Shown piece after piece: positions 23,671-30,357 of a DNA stretch of 64,000 nt. Location of the stretch: the NCBI GenBank assembly GCA_030148005.1, contig JASBUI010000004.1, positions 1 to 64,000 on the forward strand, written 5' to 3'. Position numbers and translations under genes: made by a program. Source of the stretch: Paracoccaceae bacterium. Lineage in GTDB: Bacteria; Pseudomonadota; Alphaproteobacteria; Rhodobacterales; Rhodobacteraceae. Every line of letters begins with the position of its first letter. The stretch's first letter is position 1. Below the pieces are notes generated by a model, which had not been told where the DNA came from, ran no database searches, and saw only the letters and a program-made list of their open reading frames with translations.

Positions 23671-23707
23671 AAAACAAAAGCGCCCGCAAGGGTTATTCTC
23701 CGGGCGC
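23671..23707 (-). terminator. Rho-independent terminator, leftward
   Basis: GCGCCCG (23680-23686) pairs with CGGGCGC (23701-23707) over a 14-base loop. On the minus strand the stem is followed by a TTTTGTTTT tract (complement of 23671-23679). It would stop transcription from the TA operon before the methyltransferase gene. Confidence 0.65.
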
Positions 23708-23832
23708 AGATCTTCGATGATTTGTGTATGAGTCAAGGGGGGCAGCTTTGTCAAACTCTTTTTACGTTTTGAATCAACGTGTTCTGCTGACCACAAAAAG
23801 GTCCACGGCCGGAGTGGCTTCCCTGTTTGGCT

Positions 23833-23902
23833 AAACTGGCTCGCTTTTGGTCAGGTGGATTCTTGACTAAACCACTCAAGAATCCACCCTGAGAGCCAGT
23901 TT
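23833..23902. repeat. Long imperfect palindrome of AAACTGGCTC and TCAGGTGGATTCTTGA arms
   Basis: Outer arms AAACTGGCTC (23833-23842) and GAGCCAGTTT (23893-23902) are perfect inverted copies. Inner arms TCAGGTGGATTCTTGA (23851-23866) and TCAAGAATCCACCCTGA (23876-23892) match apart from one extra base. The centre is 9 bases; the left arm has an 8-base insert. A third half-site lies at 23952-23973. No T tract follows, so this is not an ordinary terminator. Confidence 0.8.
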
Positions 23903-24076
23903 TGAGCGTCCAACCCCTTGTAATTGAGTCACTTTATTTTGGCCGCCGACCAAACTGGCTTCGAAGTGGATTCCCCGGTGAAAAAGCCACGCGCTAGCGA
24001 AATGGCGCGCCAAGCCCCCCCGTATACACAAAGGGTCGGGGAGGAACCATGGGAGGGGAGATAGGCGACGGTGGAC

Positions 24077-24253
24077 CTATTTGCTAGCGGAGGCTGGGTA
24101 GGCTTTGTCTTCGAAGTCAGCAATTGCTTTGGCAAGGCGATCAAAGGTCCGTGCCTCCTTTGAGCCGGGCTCGGGAGGTGTGTCGAAGTATCCTTCGATC
24201 TCACTAAGAGCTTGGTTCAGCTCGGCATCTGTGTTGACAGTACGACGGCTCAT
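24077..24253 (-). CDS. Short HigA-like antitoxin fragment or orphan antitoxin N-domain
   Basis: 58 residues (start M-S-R-R-T-V-N-T-D-A-E-L-N-Q). The pattern A-L-S-E-I-E-G-Y-F-D-T-P-P-E-P-G-S-K-E-A and F-D-R-L-A-K-A-I matches the N-terminal part of HigA2-type antitoxins, but the following HTH part is absent. ATG 24253 has GGGAGA upstream; an ATG five codons earlier is in frame. It lies 30 bases behind the Doc toxin in the same direction. It is either a remnant or a compact accessory protein of the TA operon. Confidence 0.6.
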   Translation of the reverse strand: MSRRTVNTDAELNQALSEIEGYFDTPPEPGSKEARTFDRLAKAIADFEDKAYPASASK

Positions 24254-24283
24254 TTGCCCGTCTCCCATGCTTTGCTGTTCTGA

Positions 24284-24691
24284 TTACTCGATATCCGGAT
24301 AAATGTTGACCTCGAAGTACTCGGCTAAGTCGCTGACGCTTAGCTCGCTGGCGACACGGGCTCGCAGCTTCGCTTCGAGTTCAGTCTCAGAAACATCCAA
24401 AAAAGAACCATTCATTGCAATGAAGGTCAAAGACGCGATTGCACCCGCTCGTTTGTTACCATCCATCAACGCGTGCCGTGTTGAGACACCATCGTACATC
24501 AAGGCTGCGAGGTAAGCTAACTTCGCTTCTGGCTGGTATTTAGCGGCTGACCTTGCCCGCTCGAGGCCTGCTTCAAATGCATCACGGTCGTTCAAGACCA
24601 TGCGATGCCCCATGGTCTCCATGAAAGCCGAAGTCTCGTCTAAGATCGCATCTGCATTGGGCCAAGCATACCCGTTGTCTTCTGCGGTCAC
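24284..24691 (-). CDS. doc: Doc-type Fic toxin (death on curing)
   Basis: 135 residues. The Fic core motif is H-A-L-M-D-G-N-K-R at residues 73-81, close to Doc of phage P1 (H-x-F-x-D-A-N-K-R). Doc phosphorylates elongation factor EF-Tu and stops translation; other Fic enzymes transfer AMP. Begins with GTG at 24691, overlapping the antitoxin stop (GTGA), so translation is coupled. No partner of the Phd family is present; the upstream AbrB-like gene takes its place. Confidence 0.8.
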   Translation of the reverse strand: MTAEDNGYAWPNADAILDETSAFMETMGHRMVLNDRDAFEAGLERARSAAKYQPEAKLAYLAALMYDGVSTRHALMDGNKRAGAIASLTFIAMNGSFLDVSETELEAKLRARVASELSVSDLAEYFEVNIYPDIE

Positions 24692-24933
24692 GCGGCGTCG
24701 CCTTCGCGACCAAGCTTGACGAGGGTGCGCCGATACCTTTGGGTGACCCGTGCAGCTGCTTCACGCGTTTTGGCGTAGTCATCATCGACGGTACGCACGA
24801 CAAGTGTGCCGTCATCCGTCGACAGCGTAACCTGCTGCCCAGCGCGCAGTTGCAATGCGTCCATCGTCGGGGCAGACAGCGGTATAAAGTGGCCGTTTCC
24901 GATCTTCTTAATTTTATTGGTTGTGGTCACCAT
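24688..24933 (-). CDS. AbrB/MazE-type antitoxin
   Basis: 81 residues. The N-terminal swapped-hairpin pattern (T-N-K-I-K-K-I-G-N-G-H-F-I-P-L-S and L-R-A-G-Q-Q-V-T-L-S-T-D-D-G-T) is the SpoVT-AbrB DNA-binding domain. The C-terminal helix (A-K-T-R-E-A-A-A-R-V-T-Q-R-Y-R-R-T-L) would bind and shield the toxin. It precedes doc with a 4-base overlap and follows a palindromic promoter region, so it likely represses its own operon. Confidence 0.82.
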   Translation of the reverse strand: MVTTTNKIKKIGNGHFIPLSAPTMDALQLRAGQQVTLSTDDGTLVVRTVDDDYAKTREAAARVTQRYRRTLVKLGREGDAA

Positions 24934-24979
24934 GGTGTCCGCTTGCTTTCTGTTTGTTTGGTTAGTCAGCTAGGGTGTT

Positions 24980-24994
24980 TATACGTTTTGTATA
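24980..24994. promoter_or_regulatory. Palindromic operator/promoter of the AbrB-Doc operon
   Basis: TATAC-GTTTT-GTATA is a perfect 5-bp inverted repeat in an AT-rich stretch 47 bases upstream of the AbrB-like ATG. It lies between two diverging low-GC sides, at the place expected for the promoter of the leftward TA operon, and is a good candidate for antitoxin binding. Confidence 0.5.
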
Positions 24995-25027
24995 TACGCC
25001 CTATTGCCAAAAGTCAACGTTGTTTGA

Positions 25028-25726
25028 TTAGCGTTCAGCAAGCTTTCGGCTCTTGGGCTTTACCCACGGCCTAACCCGTGGCATCCCTTCCATCACTTCG
25101 ACCTCTCGCAGCATTCCCCCATCCTTGAGCCCGTCTCGCACCCAGGCCAGCGCCCGCCGCCAAGCCTGATAGTCGCGCCGTGCGGCTTCAATCTGTTCCG
25201 GATAGGGGGAGTAAGTAACTGGGCATGCCCTGACCTCCACCGTCCGCCACTTCCCTCGCGATAGTACCCTCTCGGTTCCAACCACCACAGTCGTTGCATG
25301 ATCCCCATGCCGATTGCGCTTCATTTCCACAGGTACACAGCGCGGCACGGCTCCCGGCATCCAGTCCGGTGTGAGCCCAGCGCGTGCAAGCTCTGCCACC
25401 CGGATGGCCATGCGTTTGCCCCCTAAGCTATCTGGTATTCCAGAAACAGTCGCAGCAATGACCTCGGCATCCTCGTGGGTGTAATCGCCCAGCTTGTAGC
25501 GACCGCCATCGATTTTGCAGCCCAGCGCGGCGCGTTGCATCAGCACGTATTCAAGGCCGAACCCATAGCCATGCTCTCGCTCTGGATCGGGTGGTTCAGG
25601 CAGCTCCAGCTGTGCGCATTCTGTGCGAAAGGCCCATTCCAGAGCCTGCTGCACTGTCATGATGCGCTTGGGCCGCCCATGACCAGCTTGCTGTGACGCG
25701 CTGTGCAAATTGCGATCGTGTTTCAT
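25028..25726 (-). CDS. Phage protein of unknown function (end of replication operon)
   Basis: 232 residues, basic at the C-terminus (W-V-K-P-K-S-R-K-L-A-E-R). A phrase near the middle, A-V-P-R-C-V-P-V-E-M-K-R-N-R-H-G, is conserved in proteins found next to replication genes of rhodobacterial prophages as far as I recall. No nuclease or ATPase motif is seen. It overlaps the O-like initiator stop by 4 bases, the last of five tightly overlapping genes. A role near DNA replication or recombination is inferred from context. Confidence 0.65.
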   Translation of the reverse strand: MKHDRNLHSASQQAGHGRPKRIMTVQQALEWAFRTECAQLELPEPPDPEREHGYGFGLEYVLMQRAALGCKIDGGRYKLGDYTHEDAEVIAATVSGIPDSLGGKRMAIRVAELARAGLTPDWMPGAVPRCVPVEMKRNRHGDHATTVVVGTERVLSRGKWRTVEVRACPVTYSPYPEQIEAARRDYQAWRRALAWVRDGLKDGGMLREVEVMEGMPRVRPWVKPKSRKLAER

Positions 25727-26730
25727 TGGACGCCTCGCTCACGAAGTTGCTGTGGTGTGACAAGGCCCCGGGCGAGTATCTGGTCGCGCATGCTGTTGCT
25801 GATTGCACTAGAGGGGAGGTATTTCTCCGAGTTCACCCAATCGGCGTAGAAGGCGGCCATATCAGCGATTGGTTGGCGTTTTGATTTCGCTGGCTTTTGC
25901 GCTTTGCGCCGACCGCTGGACGTCTCATCCCCTTTGCGCTGGGCTGTGCGCTGCATGACGCGATCCAGCGCCTTAGGTCCGTCAGGTGGCTCGGGGTGGT
26001 ATTGGCGAGAACCTTTAGCCGTCTCGATGATCTCCGCCTCGCTCAGCCCAAGATCATCAATCCATCGTCCAGCGTGCTCACGCGGTGGCCAGCCTTGCCA
26101 CCAGTCGGGCAGGGGCCCGTCAGGGTCAAAGCCCAGCGCCATCAGCAGCGATCCAAAAAACTGGTCATCGACGCGTTCGCGTCTTCGCGCGTCCTCCTCC
26201 TTTACAGGTTTACTTATTGGTTCTCTTACAGGGTTAGTGTCCGAATTTCGGACACGGGAACCGGTATTTTCCGGACACGGGTCGGGGTTAAAATCGGACA
26301 CGGCTCGGTATGTGGATTTCGCCCCCATACACGAGTTATCCACAGGCTTATCCACAGAAAGGGGTGGGGTTTTCGGGTCCTCATTTGCACCTGTTTCGAT
26401 CGCTTCGAAGCCGCGTCCGGTTTCCGAACACGGCACCGCGCGATCTTGGGTAAAGCCCGGCTCGAAGGCCAAGATGTAGCTGGTCGGCATCTGTCGCTTG
26501 GTGCTTGGGTTAAGCCGTTGTACCCGGCGGATCAGCCCAACGCTTTCAAGGAGCGTCAGGTGGTCATTCAGTGTTGATCGGCTGATCTCGCAATCATGCG
26601 CCAGCCGCGCTTGGGAGGGGAAGCAGCCAAAGTCTGGGTTGTGACGATCGCAAAGATGCCAGAGGACGATTTTGGTGGTGGGTTTGAGCCCGCGGCGCTG
26701 GATCGCCCAGTTGGTGGCAGCATGGCTCAT
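25723..26730 (-). CDS. Replication initiator-like protein with N-terminal HTH (lambda O-like)
   Basis: 335 residues. The N-terminal part (about 10-90) is a winged helix with H-L-C-D-R-H-N, then C-F-P-S-Q-A-R-L-A-H-D-C-E-I-S-R-S-T-L, typical of phage HTH replication proteins. A long variable linker (about 105-190) follows, which contains the iterons and DnaA boxes in its DNA. The C-terminal part is basic and ends L-R-E-R-G-V-Q. Like lambda O it would bind the origin in its own gene and load helicase. No helicase gene is near, so a host helicase is presumed. Confidence 0.75.
   Translation of the reverse strand: MSHAATNWAIQRRGLKPTTKIVLWHLCDRHNPDFGCFPSQARLAHDCEISRSTLNDHLTLLESVGLIRRVQRLNPSTKRQMPTSYILAFEPGFTQDRAVPCSETGRGFEAIETGANEDPKTPPLSVDKPVDNSCMGAKSTYRAVSDFNPDPCPENTGSRVRNSDTNPVREPISKPVKEEDARRRERVDDQFFGSLLMALGFDPDGPLPDWWQGWPPREHAGRWIDDLGLSEAEIIETAKGSRQYHPEPPDGPKALDRVMQRTAQRKGDETSSGRRKAQKPAKSKRQPIADMAAFYADWVNSEKYLPSSAISNSMRDQILARGLVTPQQLRERGVQ
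26237..26433. other. Candidate replication origin in the initiator gene: iterons and DnaA boxes
   Basis: CGGACACGG occurs at 26249-26257, 26272-26280 and 26295-26303, spaced exactly 23 bases, plus a one-mismatch copy at 26425-26433. The first copy is half of a 19-bp palindrome GTGTCCGAATTTCGGACAC (26237-26255). Two perfect DnaA boxes TTATCCACA lie at 26336-26344 and 26350-26358. The 23-base period is not a multiple of three, so the repeats code for different residues and are kept at DNA level, as in the lambda origin inside O. Confidence 0.7.
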
Positions 26731-27179
26731 GAGGTGACCCTCCGCGCCGAAGGACCGGTACCATCGTGGCGTGCCCCTGCATCGCGCGGGGCGTCCGGTG
26801 TACTGGTTTGCACGACCCGCGTTGTGAATCCGTGATCCGCCAGCGCGCCCAGCGCATCGTCAAGGCTGCGAACCAGCGCCCAGCCAAAGCCTTGCGCCAA
26901 GATGGCATCGCGAAACGCCTCCTGCGCAGGGCTGAGACGACCCTTCTGAGACTTCAGCTCCAAAAACAGCACGCGCCCATCGCAGAGCACAATGAGATCG
27001 GCAAAGCCGGGGTTCACCCCCATGCCAACCAGGATCGCCTGACGCCGCGCACCGCGGGGGCCTGCTTCGGTGACCTCATTGGCACAGTGATGGACGATCA
27101 TCCCCTTGGGCAGAGCAAAGCGCAGGGCGACCACAACAGCGCGTTGCAGATCGGCCTCGGGTGTTCTACGCCGCTTCAT
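26727..27179 (-). CDS. VRR-NUC domain nuclease
   Basis: 150 residues. The VRR-NUC core is visible: E8 near the N-terminus (T-P-E-A-D-L-Q), then G-F-A-D-L-I-V-L with Asp61, L-F-L-E-L-K-S-Q-K-G with Glu74 and Lys76, and Q86 in L-S-P-A-Q. This is the PD-(D/E)XK family, found alone in phages and fused in FAN1-type enzymes; it cuts branched or flap DNA. The gene sits between HTH genes in the replication operon, overlapping both sides by 4 bases, in keeping with resolving replication or recombination intermediates. Confidence 0.85.
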   Translation of the reverse strand: MKRRRTPEADLQRAVVVALRFALPKGMIVHHCANEVTEAGPRGARRQAILVGMGVNPGFADLIVLCDGRVLFLELKSQKGRLSPAQEAFRDAILAQGFGWALVRSLDDALGALADHGFTTRVVQTSTPDAPRDAGARHDGTGPSARRVTS

Positions 27180-27454
27180 CGTTCTACCTCCGGATCCTGG
27201 TTGTGATGATTGCCGCGCCCCGGGGTCTTGGCCTCCAGCACGACCAGCAAGATCCGCGCGTCCTCGCGTTCCTCGGGTGTCTCGCCGTGGCGGACCAGCA
27301 CATTGCAGGCGATGCGCAGCAGATGGTCGGAATGATGGATGACGTCGGCCACGACGATGCGGGCCTCGCGCCGCCGCTCGTCAATCCAGTCTGCGCGCGC
27401 CTCATCACGTTCAGCGCGCCGGCTCCGTTGGCGGTAGGGCAGGGGGATGCTCAT
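27176..27454 (-). CDS. Small phage protein of unknown function
   Basis: 92 residues, strongly charged (R-Q-R-S-R-R-A-E-R-D-E-A-R-A-D-W-I-D-E-R-R). Predicted all-helical, no domain recognised. The ATG 27454 overlaps the excisionase-like stop by ATGA, and its own stop overlaps the VRR-NUC start, so it belongs to the coupled operon. A DNA- or protein-binding accessory is possible. Confidence 0.6.
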   Translation of the reverse strand: MSIPLPYRQRSRRAERDEARADWIDERRREARIVVADVIHHSDHLLRIACNVLVRHGETPEEREDARILLVVLEAKTPGRGNHHNQDPEVER

Positions 27455-27708
27455 CGGCGTGCCCCCCGACGCGCGCGGCGAAGGTCTGCCGCTTCTTGGT
27501 CTTCTAGCCATTCAATGACGGCGCTGCGGCGGTAATAGATCTTGCGACCTGCGCGAATGCAGGGCGGCCCCCAGCGCTCCAATGTCCAACGCCTTAAGGT
27601 CCCTTCAGTGACCTCGAGTTCCTGGGCAAGATCGGCGCGGCTGATCCAACCGCTCAGCAGAGCCTGCGACGTATCCCGGCCTCCTTTGGCGTTCATGATT
27701 TCGTGCAT
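27451..27708 (-). CDS. Excisionase-like / AlpA-type winged helix protein
   Basis: 85 residues starting M-H-E-I-M-N-A-K-G-G. The section W-I-S-R-A-D-L-A-Q-E-L-E-V-T-E-G-T-L-R-R-W and I-R-A-G-R-K-I-Y-Y-R-R-S-A-V-I-E-W-L matches the MerR-like helix-turn-helix of excisionases (HTH_17). A GGAGA lies upstream of the ATG at 27708. It heads the operon, and faces the integrase gene across a region with repeated motifs, which fits a directionality factor that also controls early transcription. Confidence 0.78.
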   Translation of the reverse strand: MHEIMNAKGGRDTSQALLSGWISRADLAQELEVTEGTLRRWTLERWGPPCIRAGRKIYYRRSAVIEWLEDQEAADLRRARRGARR

Positions 27709-28266
27709 GTTATGTCTCCAGTGTGATGGCCCGAAGGTGGGCAAATGCTGCAAACCATTCACGCACATCGCTGCGGGTGGCAGGGAGGCATGGGGTGGCA
27801 CGCAAACTGCCACCGTCGTGCCACCCCATGTTTTATTGGCTTTTCGTTACTTTAACGCCTGCAGTCACAGTCACTGCTGCGCCGCAGCAATTTGGCCGTG
27901 CTCTGCGCTCGCGCATATTTCTGCGCAAATCAGTGTCTTCGCGGACTTTCGTGTGCATTGGCGTGCAAACAGGGGGTGGCAACGCGCATGAACGCGTGCC
28001 ACCCCGTATTTTATTGAAGATTGTGCCACCATCATCCGGTTTTGATTGTGATTCCGGATCTCAATGGTGCCTGTAGGGCAAAATCATGATGGGCGCCGCA
28101 CCGACCACAGATCAGTCAGGGTGCATTTTCCCAATAAAACATGGGTGGCACGCGGAGTGTCTCCAGGGTGCCACCCCGTGCCTCCCTGCCACCCCCCCGC
28201 GCCATGCTCTGCTTGATAAGGGGCGTGATCTACGCGTCATGACAGGGGCAAGAGAGAGGTACACGG
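27709..28266. other. Intergenic control region between excisionase and integrase, 558 bases
   Basis: No credible gene is present. The stretch contains at least seven copies of the motif TGCCACCCC or its complement and three stem-forming pairs (27789-27830, 27973-28005, 28143-28177). It separates the leftward replication operon from the rightward integrase, so both promoters should be here. Confidence 0.6.
27789..28195. repeat. Repeated TGCCACCCC motifs, many as inverted pairs
   Basis: CATGGGGTGGCACG (27789-27802) and CGTGCCACCCCATG (27817-27830) are perfect 14-bp inverted repeats. GGGGTGGCA at 27973-27981 pairs with GTGCCACCCC at 27996-28005, and GGGTGGCAC at 28143-28151 with GTGCCACCCC at 28168-28177. 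One more TGCCACCCC is at 28187-28195, and partial copies at 27808 and 28024. Two are flanked by TTTTATTG and one by CAATAAAA. A binding site array for integrase arm, excisionase or replication protein is likely. Confidence 0.7.
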
Positions 28267-29568
28267 ATGGCGAACAGGCAGAAACTGACAGAAGTGGTGG
28301 TACGCGACGCCGCGCCCACCGAGGGCCGGGATTACCAGATCTTTGACACAGAGGTGCGTGGTTTTGCCGTTTGCATCTATCGCGGCGGTGGCCGCGCCTT
28401 TACACTTGATTACCGCTATGCGGGCAGGCAACGGCGCATGACCTTTGGCCGCTGGCCGGAATGGAGCGTGTCGGCAGCGCGCACGCGGGCCAAGGAGCTG
28501 CGCCGCGATATCGATGCCGGGGGTGATCCACTGGCGAACCGCGACGCCCTGCGCGAGGCGCCTCGGATCACGGATCTGATTGCGCGCTACATTGAACTGC
28601 ACCTGACGCATCTGGCCAAACTCAACGCGGCCGATCAGCGATCCATGATGGCGAAGTTCATTGCACCCGCTTGGGGCCGGATGCTGGTGACCGAGGTTAG
28701 CTCGTATGATGTAGAACTGCTACTGAACAAGGTCGCCGAGGGACGTGCGCGGCCCGCCAAAGCCAACCCCAATAATCGTGCGCGTAAGCTGCAAGGGTCC
28801 AAGCCTACGCCGGTACGCGCCAACCGCGTGGGCGAGGTGGTCAGAAAGATGTTTGCCTATGCCGTCAAATGGGGGTGGCGCGAGGATAACCCCGCCATGG
28901 GGTTTCGCCGCCGCATGGAGACACCGCGCGAGCGATATCTGTCACAAGAGGAAATTGCACGCCTTGCCACAGCGCTGGATGGGGCCCAAGACGCGCGAGC
29001 TGCGAATATCATCCGGATGTGCATGCTGACCGGGGCGCGTGTGGGGGAGGTCCGTCAGGCGCGTTTTGAGGATTTCAACCTCGAACATCTGTCGTGGACA
29101 AAACCTGCAACCACGACCAAGCAACGGCGCGTACACCGCGTGCCGATCTCTGAAGAGGCTGCTGTGATTGTGCGCCAGCGCCTTCAGGCTGTCTATCCTG
29201 GCTGCCCATGGCTGTTCCCCGGCGACACGCCGGGCCACCCTGTGCAGGAGGTCCGACGGTTCTGGAAGCGCATTCAGAAAGAGGCCGACATCGAAGATGT
29301 CCGCATCCATGATCTACGCCACACCTTTGCATCATTGTTGGTCAGCGGGGGTGCTTCACTCGAAATGATCGGCAAGCTGCTGGGTCATAGCCAGATGCAG
29401 ACGACCCAACGCTATGCGCACTTGATGGACTCGCCACTGCGCGCAGGCGTCGATGCGGTGGCCAGCGCCTTCAAGCCCAAGCCCCGCCTTGTCCACGACG
29501 CAGACACGTCTTCGGCAACGACGGCCCCGCACAGCAACCCCAATGGTGTCACCGCTTCGGCCTCTTGA
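28267..29568 (+). CDS. int: Tyrosine-type site-specific integrase, P4 family
   Basis: 433 residues. The N-terminal domain (residues about 10-95, T-E-V-V-V-R-D-A-A-P-T-E-G-R-D and D-Y-R-Y-A-G-R-Q-R-R-M-T-F-G) is DUF4102 as in P4-type integrases. The catalytic domain carries Arg near 258 (T-G-A-R-V-G-E-V), H-D-L-R-H-T-F near 347-353, G-H-S near 375 and the nucleophile Tyr near 383 (Q-R-Y-A-H-L). The gene points to the right. This type often integrates at tRNA 3' ends, and an initiator tRNA-Met fragment is 8.4 kb downstream. Confidence 0.92.
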   Translation: MANRQKLTEVVVRDAAPTEGRDYQIFDTEVRGFAVCIYRGGGRAFTLDYRYAGRQRRMTFGRWPEWSVSAARTRAKELRRDIDAGGDPLANRDALREAPRITDLIARYIELHLTHLAKLNAADQRSMMAKFIAPAWGRMLVTEVSSYDVELLLNKVAEGRARPAKANPNNRARKLQGSKPTPVRANRVGEVVRKMFAYAVKWGWREDNPAMGFRRRMETPRERYLSQEEIARLATALDGAQDARAANIIRMCMLTGARVGEVRQARFEDFNLEHLSWTKPATTTKQRRVHRVPISEEAAVIVRQRLQAVYPGCPWLFPGDTPGHPVQEVRRFWKRIQKEADIEDVRIHDLRHTFASLLVSGGASLEMIGKLLGHSQMQTTQRYAHLMDSPLRAGVDAVASAFKPKPRLVHDADTSSATTAPHSNPNGVTASAS

Positions 29569-30160
29569 ACTTCAAGGCATCAAGAATGGGTTTGAGCCGT
29601 CGACGTATCGAGCGTTCATCAGGGAAGGTGCCGTCTTCCGATTGCGCGGAGAACCAGTCTTGAAGTTCGCGGACCCATGCGCCTTGCGAGGCGGGCAGCC
29701 CTTCTTCGAACACGCGACGCGTGATTTCGACATGCATTGCTGACCAGTCATAGTCGCCTTCCTCGCTCAGCCCAGCGCCTTCGGCAATCCGACCGAAAAG
29801 ATTATGTGCGTCCTCGAAAAGCTGAAGATCTTCGCCCAGGATCATGACGTCCCCGATCGAGACGACGACGCCCACTTCAGGTGCGCTGATATACAGCCAC
29901 TCTTTCTCCTCGAGTGGGCGAATGCGCTGAAGATGCGCGGATTGTGGTCCCGTTCCGCAGCGGCGGAATATGGGAATGATATCCATTGGTCGGATTTGCA
30001 CCATCCCGCCAGCGCGCTTGCCATCACATTCCACGGGTGGGATCCCTGTGACGATCCTCAATGATCCCATGTCAGCCCAGCCGGCGATGTCAGATATCGT
30101 GCAGCCCCAGCGTGCGGCAGCTTCGTGGATAGTGTAGAAAACACGTTGCGGTAAACTCAT
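29549..30160 (-). CDS. HTH-like protein of unknown function next to integrase
   Basis: 203 residues from M-S-L-P-Q-R-V-F-Y-T-I-H-E-A-A. The N-terminal 40 residues (A-A-R-W-G-C-T-I-S-D-I-A-G-W-A-D-M-G) look like a winged helix that guides DNA or protein contact. The C-terminal part (A-W-V-R-E-L-Q-D-W-F-S-A and D-E-R-S-I-R-R-R-L-K-P-I) is found at the C-end of proteins near integrases in alphaproteobacterial islands, to my recollection. The 3' end overlaps the integrase gene by 20 bases (convergent). AAAGGAAG precedes the ATG. Confidence 0.65.
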   Translation of the reverse strand: MSLPQRVFYTIHEAAARWGCTISDIAGWADMGSLRIVTGIPPVECDGKRAGGMVQIRPMDIIPIFRRCGTGPQSAHLQRIRPLEEKEWLYISAPEVGVVVSIGDVMILGEDLQLFEDAHNLFGRIAEGAGLSEEGDYDWSAMHVEITRRVFEEGLPASQGAWVRELQDWFSAQSEDGTFPDERSIRRRLKPILDALKFKRPKR

Positions 30161-30357
30161 CAGCAGCTTCCTTTGCCTTTTTGCCGTGACGAGCCGAGCA
30201 GGCCTCTCCAGCGGCAAATTTCCATTTCAATCTGAGGCTTGCTGACCACTTACAGACATATCACCGATGACGATTCGGCCTCGACGATTGATTGTAAACT
30301 GCCTATGGGGGCAGTCTCTTACCCCTTGTTGCTGCAACCGTAAAATAAGCTTTGCCC

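Larger units (their letters stand above)
23586..24076. other. Intergenic region, 491 bases: terminator, long hairpin, no convincing gene
   Basis: This stretch holds a leftward terminator (23671-23707), a long imperfect palindrome (23833-23902) and a further partial copy of the same half-site (AAACTGGCT at 23952-23960, then GTGGATTC). A minus-strand 65-codon frame (23599-23796) spans the terminator, which speaks against it being a gene. GC is lower than in the neighbouring genes. Confidence 0.5.

Noticed and set aside
23599-23796. Minus-strand 65-codon frame
   Set aside because: It contains a good leftward terminator in its middle and has no ribosome binding site or family resemblance.
27709-28266. 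CRISPR array at the TGCCACCCC repeats
   Set aside because: Copies are short, unevenly spaced and in both orientations, with no equal-length spacers and no cas genes.
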